From positions 67,982,929-68,046,928 of the forward strand of contig CM049312.1 of the NCBI GenBank assembly GCA_026874595.1: a DNA stretch of 64,000 nt. The letters are read 5' to 3'. Origin of the DNA: Sipunculus nudus. Taxonomy: Eukaryota; Annelida; Sipuncula; Golfingiida; Sipunculidae. Positions 22,991 through 34,600 of this stretch are shown one piece after another. Both the position numbers and the translations under genes were made by a program. Positions within the stretch are counted from its first letter, which is position 1, and each line of letters begins with the position of its first letter. Below the pieces are notes generated by a model that saw only the letters and a list, made by a program, of their open reading frames with translations, ran no database searches and had not been told where the DNA came from.

Positions 22991-24200
22991 ATTTAACATA
23001 TATACATCATAGTCACTGCGTATCCTTCCCTCATTAAGTGGGTTTAATAAAAAAATAGTTTCAATAAAAGTATCAAAACATATACTTTCCTCTCATAAAA
23101 TTAAGTAGTATATTATTAATCTATAGGCAATATGCCCAATAAACACCTATTAAACATTATTTGGTGAAGAGGTATATAAGAGACGTGCGCGGAATGTTTC
23201 AGCCACGCGGTGCGTTGTGAAGGAGTTCAAAATCACGCTTGTCACTCCACCTATATAGAAACTGGATAAATTCTCCGGTTTTATAGATCTGTACGCAAGT
23301 ATGAACTAAAATATCTCCAGAGGAATCCGGCAACCATCAGTTATTCCATTTAACTTTGTGCAGGGTTTACACCAACCTGAAAGCATGTCCGCGAACACAC
23401 TCTTTAGGTCAGGGGTTATCTTCACATCAACTGCTTACAAAGGCCACCTTTTTCGTATAAGATCGAGTTGGGTGCCGTGCCAAAAATTAGCCGGCTGGAC
23501 TGTTTACAAAATCATAAAGGGGTAGATGTCTAAGCACTTCTTTGGTTGAGATAGTACCAAATACGGGAACGCTACTAACTGTCCTTCATTTGGTATACAA
23601 AATCGCAACTGTCGTCTTTCGATGTTTTTTCTCTCTCATTGTGAAATGTATATTGACCCAGCATGGTCAAAAATTCACAGAAATAATAAGAAATCAATAG
23701 GGGCGTGTCATTACCAGCATTGAGAATGAAGAAAACGAAACTGGAAAATCCCGCAATACCTCACTCTAATTGGCAGGAAAATCGTGGCCCGGCCGGTAGC
23801 AACGCCCTGGCGATCATATAAGGTAAAGCCGCCCGTTAGGAGCAGTTGGCAAATTTACATCGAATGTAAGATAACCTCTGATTAAGATTAGGTAGAGAAT
23901 ACAATGTCATGTCTTTGGTTCCAAATAAAAAATCCAATAAAATTAGTTAAGTGTCATGTTTTCCGTTGTTTCAAGTGTTGCAAGCCGCTGTTGTTAAATA
24001 TCTATATAAATAACCTTAAATAATGACTCCTTGAACCTTTTCTCGGTACATTTACACTCAGATATGCTGTTCATAGCGACTATGCGGCGGGACATTTTAT
24101 ACCCAAGAAACCTCACAACGCCCTGGTATCGCTTCTTCCCATAAGCTCCATGCTGACTTTACATTTGGGAATCTTTCTGGGTGCCGGTGAATTTACCATC
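22991..24200. other. No convincing gene; two TATA-like sites
   Basis: 'gtatataagagacgtgcgcg' at 23171 and 'catataaggtaaagccgccc' at 23817 look like TATA boxes followed by GC-richer sequence, but no coding exon follows either that I can support. Confidence 0.35.
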
Positions 24201-24266
24201 CATTCCTGTCATTTCTGTATCTGACGGTCTCTTCATTGGTGATACGAAGGAGTTCAATAATTTCTG
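24196..24266 (-). CDS. Weak candidate internal exon, unknown product
   Basis: Minus strand acceptor 'tgtacttttcag' precedes a frame reading EIIELLRITNEETVRY and RNDRNG, before a GTAAAT donor. Codon use looks more protein-like than its surroundings. I recognise no family and found no partner exon, so this may be chance. Confidence 0.2.
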
Positions 24267-24378
24267 AAAAGTACAAAAAGTATATTAAAATACGCTTCCA
24301 CGGGGTATCTTTAGTCTGGCTGAACATTCGTTCTTTAATTAAAATATATTTAATCAGGATTACAAAGCAGTATCCCAC

Positions 24379-26200
24379 TGGGTTACGTTACAAGATTTCT
24401 GGGGGACATACACAGATAACCAATACACAGACAACATTTATGTAAATATGCGGCACACAATTACATAAATGGTACATAAAATATATATAATCACGTGTCA
24501 ATAAAATCCATGGGCACTAAGAAGTAATAAGGCTGGCTGAACCAATGTTTAACGCAAAATTTGATATATACCATTGGAAATCGGCAGTGCCTGTGGTAAA
24601 GAAGGTGGCAGTGTGTGTATATATATGTGTGTTTTCCGAGAAATATCTGCGCAAGTTCTCAATGAATCTCGATGAAATGTGGGCGAATGTTGGGTCAAAG
24701 GCCAGAGAACAAAGATTTTAATTTAAGATGAATCGGTGCATTTACTATTGAAATTTAGATCTTGATCCGACCAAATGCAAACAAATTTGTCTATGGGTCA
24801 TCTAAAAATGTATTTATTTATTTATATCTTAACACGTCCAGTAATGTGAAAACTGATAATGATAGTTAATTGTATAAGGGCACGGAGTGTTAATTGTACA
24901 TCTAATATCATCGTTATAGTCATTTACTCATGGCATCGTGATCAGTTGCTCCTGATAATTATACATATATTGATACGATCTTTTTTCAGTTATATTACAC
25001 TTATTATGTTATTAATATTGCCTGCATTCCACTCATTTAATTATAGCCTGTAAATATAACGTTTATAGGTGATATATGAATTATAATTAAGTGATATATA
25101 AATCATAAACAGGGTTATACGACCGTGATGGCCTTAGAATAATGCAGGGCATTCAGTCAGAAGAATGACGCAAATACCTATACTGCTTGTTGGTTTACAA
25201 ATGTTTAAACATTCAGTGCCCATCATACATGATCGCCAAATTCACATATAATGGAGTGGCCATGCATATTGCACAATCTCATACTCAGCTGGGGCACTCA
25301 GTTTAACGAAGACTCCGACAAACTATTTAAGAAATTCATTTAAATTCATGGGTCCCAATTATGGATTAGTCAACCAACAGAAATAAAGAAGCCCCTTCCC
25401 CATATAAATTTAAGAAACGCCTTTAGCACTTGATATCCAGAGGGTGACTAACAAACATGTGACATCTTGAATTTCTTCTGAAATGATCTGATATTGCTCA
25501 TATGTTATATGACATTATTGCATGCCAGCACTCATTTTTACCTCATTTAATTTTTTTGGTTCTTTATAACGTTTGTCATTTTAATCAGTACCTTGTGGAA
25601 GATCAGGTAATGCCTAAATATGTCGCCCTGAATAAATATTTGCTGATAAAAAATAAAATAATAAACAAATGTACCGTTAATAAAATCATGTGCTTATAAA
25701 GACAGTATTCTTAAACGGAAATAAATGGAGGAGAATTACGCTGTTAAATTTTTAAGATTATTTGAAAAGTACTAGCAATTCTTATTCGTCGATTGAGGCA
25801 CATAAAATCTTAATCATGCGTGCAAAAGTAGGCCGATGGTAAGTGCATTTATTGAAAAAAAAAGATACTAACATCTATATTATTTTGAAGCATATACATA
25901 CGAGTGCAAAGGAAATTATGTGCAGAATAAGGCTAGATATGTTGGTCGTTGGCGCTCCTATGCAGGGGACGTGTTATTTTTCAGTTGGACATACTTAAAT
26001 GACTATGCATGTGGCATTATACATAATACTTATAATACATAAAATGAGTCTGACATCGGATCCTCGCTATTCCATATTTCAGACACTTCCTGTCAAAAAT
26101 ACTCTTAGGCAATATCGACCCCCCACTGAATTATTAGTTTAGATTATTAGTCATTATGAACCAGAATCTAGACACGACCAACGGACTGACAATTAGAATC
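24379..26200. other. No gene seen
   Basis: AT-rich, no recognisable repeat family or coding exon. Confidence 0.5.
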
Positions 26201-26201
26201 A

Positions 26202-26334
<133 letters not shown>

Positions 26335-26574
26335 GAATAAACAGAAGCTACCTGACCAGGAAAGGTTAATTCTCGCAGTGCAAGCTCAAAACATAATTGC
26401 TGGGCTGAGAGACCTTGGGACTTACAAATATAGCATCTGATCTCAAAGAAGAAAAAAAAGCGTTATCTTTTTCATCTGACAATTAACTATTAGATTACAC
26501 TCTAATAAAATAATCATACAATGAAAAAAAATCTAATCATATCTCGAATACGGGTAGTCGACAAGCGATTATAT

Positions 26575-27716
26575 GTATCCGCCAAAATCAGAGTAAGACG
26601 GGTGAAGTAAGGCATAGATTGGGTGGCAAGGGGAAACAGAGTTAGATGTGTTACATATTAGCATGGATGCCTGCCACGTAAACATAGTTGTAGGTGGCGC
26701 CACCTGTAATTTGAACGAGAAACTATCCAAGATACACATACAAAATTTCAGGTGGAAAAGTCAAACCACTGCCGAGATATGAGTGATTTTAACCCAAGTC
26801 AAACTAACAGATGAACGCTGTGCAAAAATAATTGCAGGTGGCGCCACCAGTTTCTTGTATGATAATGAGCTATGTAAGATCCAAACACAAGCAAAACTTC
26901 AGGAAGATACGTCAAACCAGTCCTGAGATATAAGCATGGATGTCTGCAGCGTGAACGTGAATGTAGGTGGCGCGACCTGTCATAAAATCAAGAAAGCTAT
27001 CCCGGATGTATACACATGCCAAATTTCAGGTGAATAAGTCAAACCACTGCCGAGATATGAGTGATTTTAGCCCTATTCAAACGAATAGATGGATGCTGTG
27101 CAAAAATGGTTGCAGGTGGTGTCACCAGTGTCTCGATAATAAAGAACTATGTGAGATCTTAACACATGCACATGTTTAGGAAGATACGTCTAACCAGTCG
27201 GGTGATATAAGCATTGGACGTCTAGTGCGTGAACGTGAATGTAGGTGGCGCCAACTGTCATAAAATCAAGAAAGCTATCCAGGATGTATACGCATGCCGA
27301 ATTTCAGGTGAATTAGTCATTCCACTGCAGAGATATGAGTGATTTTAACCCAAGGCAGACGAACAGATGGACACTGTGCAAACATGGTTGCAGGTGGCGC
27401 CACCATTTTTGTGTATGTTATAAAGCTATCCAAGGGCTACATTTGTACATTTTTTTTCCTGATCGGTCAAACGAGTCCGAAGATATGTGGGTTAATGTGT
27501 CAAAACAGACGCACAGACGGACGCACTGGAGACAGGATAGGTCAGAGGTCAACGCCAATTGGTTAGGCACCAGTTCACATGTGACCCGATAATTCGTGTT
27601 AGTTTCGGAAAAAAATCAGTCCAGTACGTAGTCTCAGAGGAGTTCTCCGGAAACGAACGCGGCGGTGGAAGCCGGTCAAAAACATAGCATCCGCAAAACT
27701 TTGTTTTGGCGGATAC
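26575..27716 (+). mobile_element. Inverted-repeat-bounded element filled with dimeric tandem repeats
   Basis: Ends GTATCCGCCAAAA (26575-26587) and TTTTGGCGGATAC (27704-27716) are a perfect 13-bp inverted repeat. Inside, 'aggtggcgccacc'-type sites start at 26692, 26836, 26965, 27114, 27243 and 27392, i.e. alternating spacings near 129 and 147 bp, a dimeric unit of about 275 bp. The right end also has a small hairpin (atccgcaaaac...gttttggcggat). No coding capacity. It resembles tandem-repeat-bearing elements of bivalves ('pearl', Helitron-related), but the 13-bp terminal repeats are not typical of Helitrons. Confidence 0.75.
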
Positions 27717-27744
27717 AATTATGATACGAAAATGACATGTATAC

Positions 27745-27900
27745 AATAAAACCTCGACGTACGACACCCAGCTATCACGACCACTTTGCTAGGACGATCA
27801 TCTTTTTGGTCAATGACTTACGTCAATCATCATTAAAATCTCCAGCTAACACGACCACCACGCTAAACACGACCACTTTGGCTGGAACCGATGATACGCT
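27745..27900. mobile_element. Degenerate pogo-like 'acgaccacc' MITE
   Basis: 'TACAATAAAACCTCGACGTA' at the left, then 'cacgaccactttgctaggac' and 'cacgaccaccacgctaaaca'. The right end is unclear. Confidence 0.5.
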
Positions 27901-29014
27901 GATTATATATATGTTTATATCTATATATATATTATAAGTGATGCTGTATTAAATCTTTTCGTGGCCCGTTGTAAAGACGTTACTGTAGAGATTTCATGTC
28001 GCTACTACCTGAACCCACAACGCGGGCCTTGATTGTAAAAGCCTAAAGCGAGTTGTCTAAACATGGGTCACTGTATTTCTGAATTCAGGATCGTGAATAT
28101 ATTTTTGTCTGAGTATAACCCACAGATTTTATCCTTACAAATATAGGTCTAAATAGGCAATTTTCCGATTAAAAGAAATAAAATTGTGTTGTATTGTCGT
28201 GTCCACGTACCCAAAAAACGTTTAATTCACGCTGAGAATACAATCCCGCGTGAAATTTGGCTAAAGAAGACTTTGACCACATACAGTATTGTCTAACAAC
28301 GAAGCAAAGCTGTTAACATAAAGCAGTGGCAACCGTTACCATGAAGACATTTGATTTTTGCGACATCTCAACTATATACAGTTTATGTGGTCATACCTGT
28401 ACATATGACCGGTATAGGATGTTAACATTTAACATATAACCTCTAGACTAGCCAGCGCAAGCCAATGGCAGTTTTATCTCTACATAAACTCTACATAAAA
28501 TTGCATGCAACTTTGTTCCATGGTTTTGTACTGCGAACGATTTTTAGCCGCGAATGCACTAAAATACTAAAATGTTATTGAGTTTAAGATTTTTGTGCCA
28601 GAGAGGGGTTTCCTGAACATGAAGTGACTGCAGAGCTGATAGGCCCAACGTTAATGCTTACAGCTGTTCACCAAATAACACAAGAGAATGATTCTGCTGT
28701 TTAGGGATTGTTGGAGTCAAAATCTCCTCCCAAACAATGCACCGGGGCTTTTAAATACACCAGCGGCGTAGGTATATATGTAGTTAAGTGGACAATGTAG
28801 TCCGTTCAAGTGCGTTGGATAAGAAGTGTTTCATGGCAAATTACATAAACATAGGTGTTTTTATGGTAAGGACTTAACATAATAAGTAATATTTTGTAAG
28901 CATACGTATGTGGAATGTAAACAAAGTGTTGCCTTGAAATGTAACAATTTTTTTATTTTAAAGTTTGACAGTTGAGACTAGTAGTCCCGGCCGTCCAACA
29001 ATGCCAAAACAGAA
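27901..29014. other. No gene seen
   Basis: Mixed-composition non-coding sequence with no recognisable repeat. Confidence 0.5.
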
Positions 29015-29016
29015 TA

Positions 29017-30236
29017 CAGTGGAACCCCGCCTTGCGACCACCCCACAATTGCGACCACCCCACAATTACGACCATTTTGCTTGGTCCCGAATTTGTTTTA
29101 GTTTATTTATGTTTAAAAATGACTCAAAATTACGACCACCCCTGAATTCAGAATTACGACCAGATTTCCTGGCCCCAGCGCTAATGCGACCCCGCTAATG
29201 CGACCACCGCCAAGAAGTACTGAAACAACATTTGTCACGAGTCAATAGCTGCGTCTTGTCACAGGCGCCTTAACGAAAGATCAAAGCGGGTAACAAGGTT
29301 TCTTAACCCCAGTGTTAATCTGGTCCCGCATATCTTCCCGACTCGGTGTCTTCGCTGAGACTCGTTGAGGTGTATAGGTTATAGATCAAAGAGGGTAACC
29401 ATCGGCCTTATTCCTTAATGAGCCGGTCTGACCTGGGGTCAGATGCTAATAGCCCCTCAGTGATCACCTGTATTACAGCTACCCTAATTTCGGGGTTGCG
29501 GGCTTAATATTTCAACTGGTCACAAATTGTTCGATCCTCATTGGTAAAATTAACGACCTAGTTAATCCTAAATGTGTTCATACCTTACTGACACTGAGTA
29601 TTGAGCAGTCAGTAAAATTAAGCTTGCATGGGGGGGGGGGGGGAATCCCTCACATTAACTTGCCTTTTCTGATAGATCGTTGTCAGTTTATTTCTCTACT
29701 GGTTAAGTTTGCATTTAAATTGCTTGATGTTAGGCAACCATGCCTCTGAAAGAAGTCTCCTTGAAGGATGAAGTGGCGTTAATCAAGGCGGCAACACCAC
29801 GCGCAGTCAGCACCAAATGGCTCAGCAGTTTAGAGTCGGGAAAACTCCAGTGCACGAAATATATACTCAAGCGGAAGGCTAAATATATGACAGCCACATA
29901 TTATGTTCAATATGCATTATGTAGGTTTTAATCGTATTGCCTTAGTGTTATTATTTGTTAATCATCAGTCACTACGTATGTGTACATGTATATTAATTTT
30001 ATCATGAATAAATATGTTCAGCTACACACAAAATACATTCATAATAAGGGTCCTCCGCTTAGTAAAATATTTTGTTAAAATTCACATTAAAGATATGCAA
30101 TATATAAACTCTGATACACATTAAATATCAGCATGTTATATGCAACCACGGTAAGAGTTTCACAAATACGACCACCCCCAAATTACGACCACTATCCTTA
30201 GTCCCCAGGGTGGTCGTAATTGTGGGGTTCCACTGT
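29017..30236 (+). mobile_element. Pogo/Tigger-like DNA transposon, internally deleted
   Basis: Ends CAGTGGAACCCC and GGGGTTCCACTG are perfect inverted repeats with TA on both sides (29015-29016, 30237-30238), the target duplication of the Tc1/mariner-pogo superfamily. Sub-terminal 'gcgaccacc' and 'attacgaccac' repeats line both ends. A 63-codon decayed frame (29740-29931) resembles the CENP-B-type DNA-binding domain. The catalytic domain is absent, so it is non-autonomous. A poly-G tract lies at 29631-29643. Confidence 0.8.
29740..29931 (+). pseudogene. Remnant of pogo/Tigger transposase DNA-binding domain
   Basis: Starts MPLKEVSLKDEVALIKAA, the usual 'L..K..VI' helix of CENP-B-like N-termini, and continues SGKLQCTKYILKRKAKYMTA, matching the family pattern SGKTQ..NILKRKA. 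The catalytic DDE region does not follow; the frame ends after 63 codons. Not functional as a transposase. Confidence 0.6.
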
Positions 30237-30238
30237 AG

Positions 30239-30763
30239 ATTAGTTTAGAGTAGAAACAAACTCTGGCGGAAGTGTGAGTTGACACAGTCAGTCGCATGCG
30301 TCCCACAGTGTCTACACCTATACGCAACTCCTCGGCCTAATCCTTTGGCTTGTAGCCTCGGATGTATGTATGGCCCAATGATATTTTTTTTTATTTTGAT
30401 TTTGGAAAGGTTCGCCGGAAATCCACAGGGTTGCCATTTCCGCTGACTGGTTTACAAAAGATCGCAGTTTCCACAAAAAATAGATTGATTTGCCATAATC
30501 ATACGTTAGTATATGGGCTTGATATTTTGCTAAACATCAACTATTACCAGGTTCCGACAGTTATTTAAGTTGAAAGTCAGTTATTAACAAATGTCTTGTA
30601 CATCGGCCACACGGGGTGGACTTGCTGGCATGAACTGTATCCTCGAGCGGTCCAGATCAGTATACATGAGATTTTCCCCTCTGTTTCTTACATCAGGGTT
30701 GTTTTATATCTTTAAAGATAGAATATGTGAGGATTGACATTATCTGTAAACAAAATACTTTGT
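30239..30763. other. No gene seen
   Basis: Spacer between the pogo-like element and the 3' end of the SLC6 gene; no repeat recognised. Confidence 0.5.
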
Positions 30764-30769
30764 TTTATT
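30764..30769 (-). promoter_or_regulatory. Poly(A) signal of the SLC6 gene
   Basis: AATAAA on the minus strand, 95 bases downstream of the SLC6 stop codon, supports exon 12 as the terminal exon. Confidence 0.65.
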
Positions 30770-30863
30770 CTTTAAAAAGAGCACAATAGATATGCGGTTG
30801 ACCTGCCATGGCCTTGACCTTGCCGGAATTCTTTCCATGGCGGTCCCAAATGTACTTCCGAGG

Positions 30864-31193
30864 CTAGACTCGGAAGCCAACGGATTTGGCCGAGGAGTTC
30901 CGAATGTGATATATACCAGGAAGAGGTTCATTTCGAGAAAAAAACGACATCTGGCTGAAGGGTGAACCATAGGGCCATGTGCAGAACTTTGCAAAATCTA
31001 AGGGCCGTGTGCAAAACATTACCTTTCCGAGACTTGATCCCTGAGACTCCACAACGCCCTTGATCATTCCCAACGGGAGGCACACCAGCGACAACCCGGC
31101 TAGTCCCCAGCCGATCCCTTCCGCCCATACCGGAAATACGTATTTCCCATAAGTCGTTGGGGTATACCTCACCCAACTGAATATGCAAAGACC
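30864..31193 (-). CDS. SLC6 terminal exon 12: TM12 and cytoplasmic tail
   Basis: Encodes [20 protein letters not shown]12 ([19 protein letters not shown]) and a tail of roughly 70 residues to a TAG stop at 30866-30864. The tail keeps the family pattern after TM12 ([11 protein letters not shown]). It ends GFRV, which fits a class II PDZ ligand (hydrophobic at positions -2 and 0). A GTAATG after SLGK could act as a donor, but read-through is preferred because an AATAAA follows 95 bases after the stop. Confidence 0.85.
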   Translation of the reverse strand, partial: GLCIFSWVRYTPTTYGKYVFPVWAEGIGWGLAGLSLVCLPLGMIKGVVESQGSSLGKVMFCTRPLDFAKFCTWPYGSPFSQMSFFSRNEPLPGIYHIRNSSAKSVGFRV

Positions 31194-31631
31194 CTGCAAA
31201 GAGAAGGGGTATATTTATCCAAAACTATTTTCCTCTTAATTTTCATCGTTTAAAACATACATTGTATGTAAAACAAGTTAAAATAAATTGACCATGAAAA
31301 CTGTCTATAGAATAAACGGCAGGAGGTGCATACGATGCTAAGTGATAAAAAAATAATGAGATTACAATTTAATGTGAAACATAAAAAAATTAAACGACTA
31401 TTTTGTTAATGAATGATACTTTGGCAAATTAAATATCATTTATTAAATTTTATTTAAAGATATCCATATTTAAGAGTTGAGGGAAATGTTTATAAGTTTA
31501 CTATTAACATGTATATATTCATCAGAATAACTGCATGCAAACAGAAACCTTAGATGGTGACTGTGTTATAATATGCATAACTAATATATCAGCGCCACAC
31601 ACACCCTCACACACACATATGTATACACACA

Positions 31632-31667
<36 letters not shown>

Positions 31668-34600
31668 CATATATTTTTATTCTTTTGTTTTCCATATATC
31701 GAATATTAATTTTTTTACACAGGGATATAAAAGCAAACAGAAAAAAAGGGAAATCATAGTTGTAAAACGTAGCTTTATAATTTAATATATATATTTATAT
31801 ATATGGATTTCCGTGTATGTAATGTTCAGCACTGTAAGATAAATAAACTTACTAATATCATTAATGGTGCCAGGACATACCAACAACACAGAAAGAACAA
31901 GTATGGTCGTCTTCCCGTCATGTATTGGAGATCCTCAGCGAACTGACGGGCCCCTGTAAAATCAGTGCAAGAATGTATGGACAGGGCATAAAAAAAGTCT
32001 GTCTATTTTCAGACCATATTGTTGAATCCCCGAATACTAGGTGGCGCTCATAAACAAATCATCGGATGACCGTAAATAATACAAAGAGTTCAAAAGTACA
32101 ATTAGCAAAAAAAAACAAAAAAAAACCCAATATCTGAAATCAGTCCAAACGTTGTTTAAAACTCATAATGGACCCTATGAAATATTCATGATTTTTAACC
32201 TAGCACATAATTCTTTCTGATAGTATACATGTTTTTGAAGTTTTCACTAATTTTAACATGATCTTGTAACATTAAAAAAAACTAAATGTATACTATTTTA
32301 AGCACCCAGTAACAGTAAGCAACGTTTTAGTTAACTAAAATTACATTAAAATATCTTAAAAATCTGTTTCGTATTTTCTTGTTGGAAAAATTAATTTAAT
32401 TTTCTTATTGAATCAAAATTTAAGATTTTCGTTTTAAGATAGATAGACTGTCTATTCAAAACAACTTTTGGATTGATTTTTTTTGCTAAGATCCTAAAAT
32501 AGTACATACCATAGAACCACGCAACTGCTACGACTTCAAAGAAACCTATAATCAAAGCTGACATTCCTGATGAGTATTTGTCGATTATTTGAAAGTAGTA
32601 AATCCCACCCTGAAAAAAATCAAATCAATCAGGCCACATAAAAAAAAACATTATTGGTCTGCGCTTTTCAGATGGTGCGAGAGGGCGATTTAAAAAAAAA
32701 AACTGGTCAAGATAGAGTGTGTGGAATTTGCCAGCTTGCCCAGAAAAAAACACACATTTGCTTCAAGTATTGACTGTAATCAGCTATATAATAAACACAA
32801 AATGGATTCATTTTTCCAAACCTTTAAAATTTGTTTGAGCAATTTGTGCCATAGCTAAAAACAAGGAATCCGTAGAAATTTTCATTATTTTTGTATGGTC
32901 TCATTGTAAGTTTCCAATTTACCTGAGGCCACAGGGTGTCACTGATATACAAATTACTCCACTTAACCTCTGCTCAAGTATGGCACGGTTTGCTGGGTTT
33001 TGCTACCAAGTGGTTAGCGCAGGGCCAAGAATGATCCCACCAATCAAAGGGGAGTATGGCGGGTTTCATTCTTGGTTGCAGAATGCAAAATGTAAAAAAA
33101 ATGTATTGGATCCGATCCATATACAAATATAAGAATAAATTGTATAAAAGGTAATAAGTTCCAAATCCAACGCTGACATAGATGCTTTGAAATGAATATG
33201 AATCTAAAAAAGAAACTCACATGTGTAATGCATGGGAAACCGAGAAGGAAGCAGACGACACAAACGATGAGGACCAATACCTCTCGCCTACTCAGAATCT
33301 TTCCAAAATACTTGCCGAAGTTGTCCTCAATTGCAGTTACCACCACCTCCACAGAGGCAAACTGTAAATAGTAAATATAGCAAACCTTTACAAATGGACG
33401 CCAGGAAAATACAGCGCATACTAAGTCATTTTACTCCTTGGTATTCCCGCCCGGGTATCCCACGTGTTCCCCTGTCACGTGATTTGAGAACTGAGCCAAG
33501 AATGTTTATTGAGATCTGAATTTCCTGCCACATGGAATTTTCTCCACAATTGTAGTGGTCACGTGGAAAGCTCTTTAACAAAACACACTGAATCTCATGA
33601 TTTATCTGGAAATATTAATGCTAGCAAATATATGCTCTGTTTATTTAAAAATATAATATTTGGCAGATGTTTGCATGATGTGAGAGTTAAATTAGTTTAA
33701 CAAATACCCGCTAGGTGGCAGCAACAACAGCTACTCGGATGGTTCCTGATGGTCCAACCGTAAAAACAAATATCAGTTATATCCTAATCATACATACTTA
33801 TCCATACACCTAGAATCCTCGAAATTATATTTTCTAACAGGCAAACTATATATTATTGTATGATTATGATAAATGTCTCTTCTAAAATACTGTTGAACAA
33901 TGCATTTATTTTAAAAAGTTTCATTATCGATAATCATATACTTGTATAATTGTATCTGATTATATGTCGTATCGCTATTTGAAGTGCTATCGAAATCTTA
34001 TACATCCAATTAAAAAGTAGATACAATGGTCACGTGTCTGATATCAACCGTTCTTCAGAAATCTGTTCTTTGTATTTTGATCTGATGAAATAATTCAGAA
34101 GCGTTTTAGCTCTTGGGGACAATAAGTTTTCATTCACTTGTCTATCTTGTCCGAAAGCCACACGGCCAAAGCTATTCTTTTCTTTTGCAACTTCTTCTAT
34201 GCGTTAAAACAGAAGAATTCTTTTTTGATTGTTTGGGACAGAAAACCAACTGTTGAAATTTTTTCGTTAATTCAGGTTTAAAATGTGATAAATCGCCCAA
34301 ATAAGATAAATCCGCATTGTAAACGGTCCTAGAGCAGAGCTTTGCCCCATGAAAACGGCATAACAGGAAATTTATAATTTATTTCAACGGCAGTTAGCAT
34401 GTCCGGTGTCATCATGTCCGTGGACGCTTCGTCCGTGTACCAACCTGACTGTCCACAGCCAGCATTATCAGCATGACGAAGAACAGGGCAGCAAATAGCT
34501 GTGGAAGAGGCATGGTCCCGAAGGCTGCCGGGTAAACCTGGAACACCAGCCCAGGACCTGCAACAGATAAAATATATCTAAAGTTATTTACATTAATTCT

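Noticed and set aside
30740-30994. Alternative last SLC6 exon in another frame
   Set aside because: The read-through frame keeps the family pattern after TM12 and is followed by a well-placed AATAAA; the alternative needs an extra intron with weak borders.
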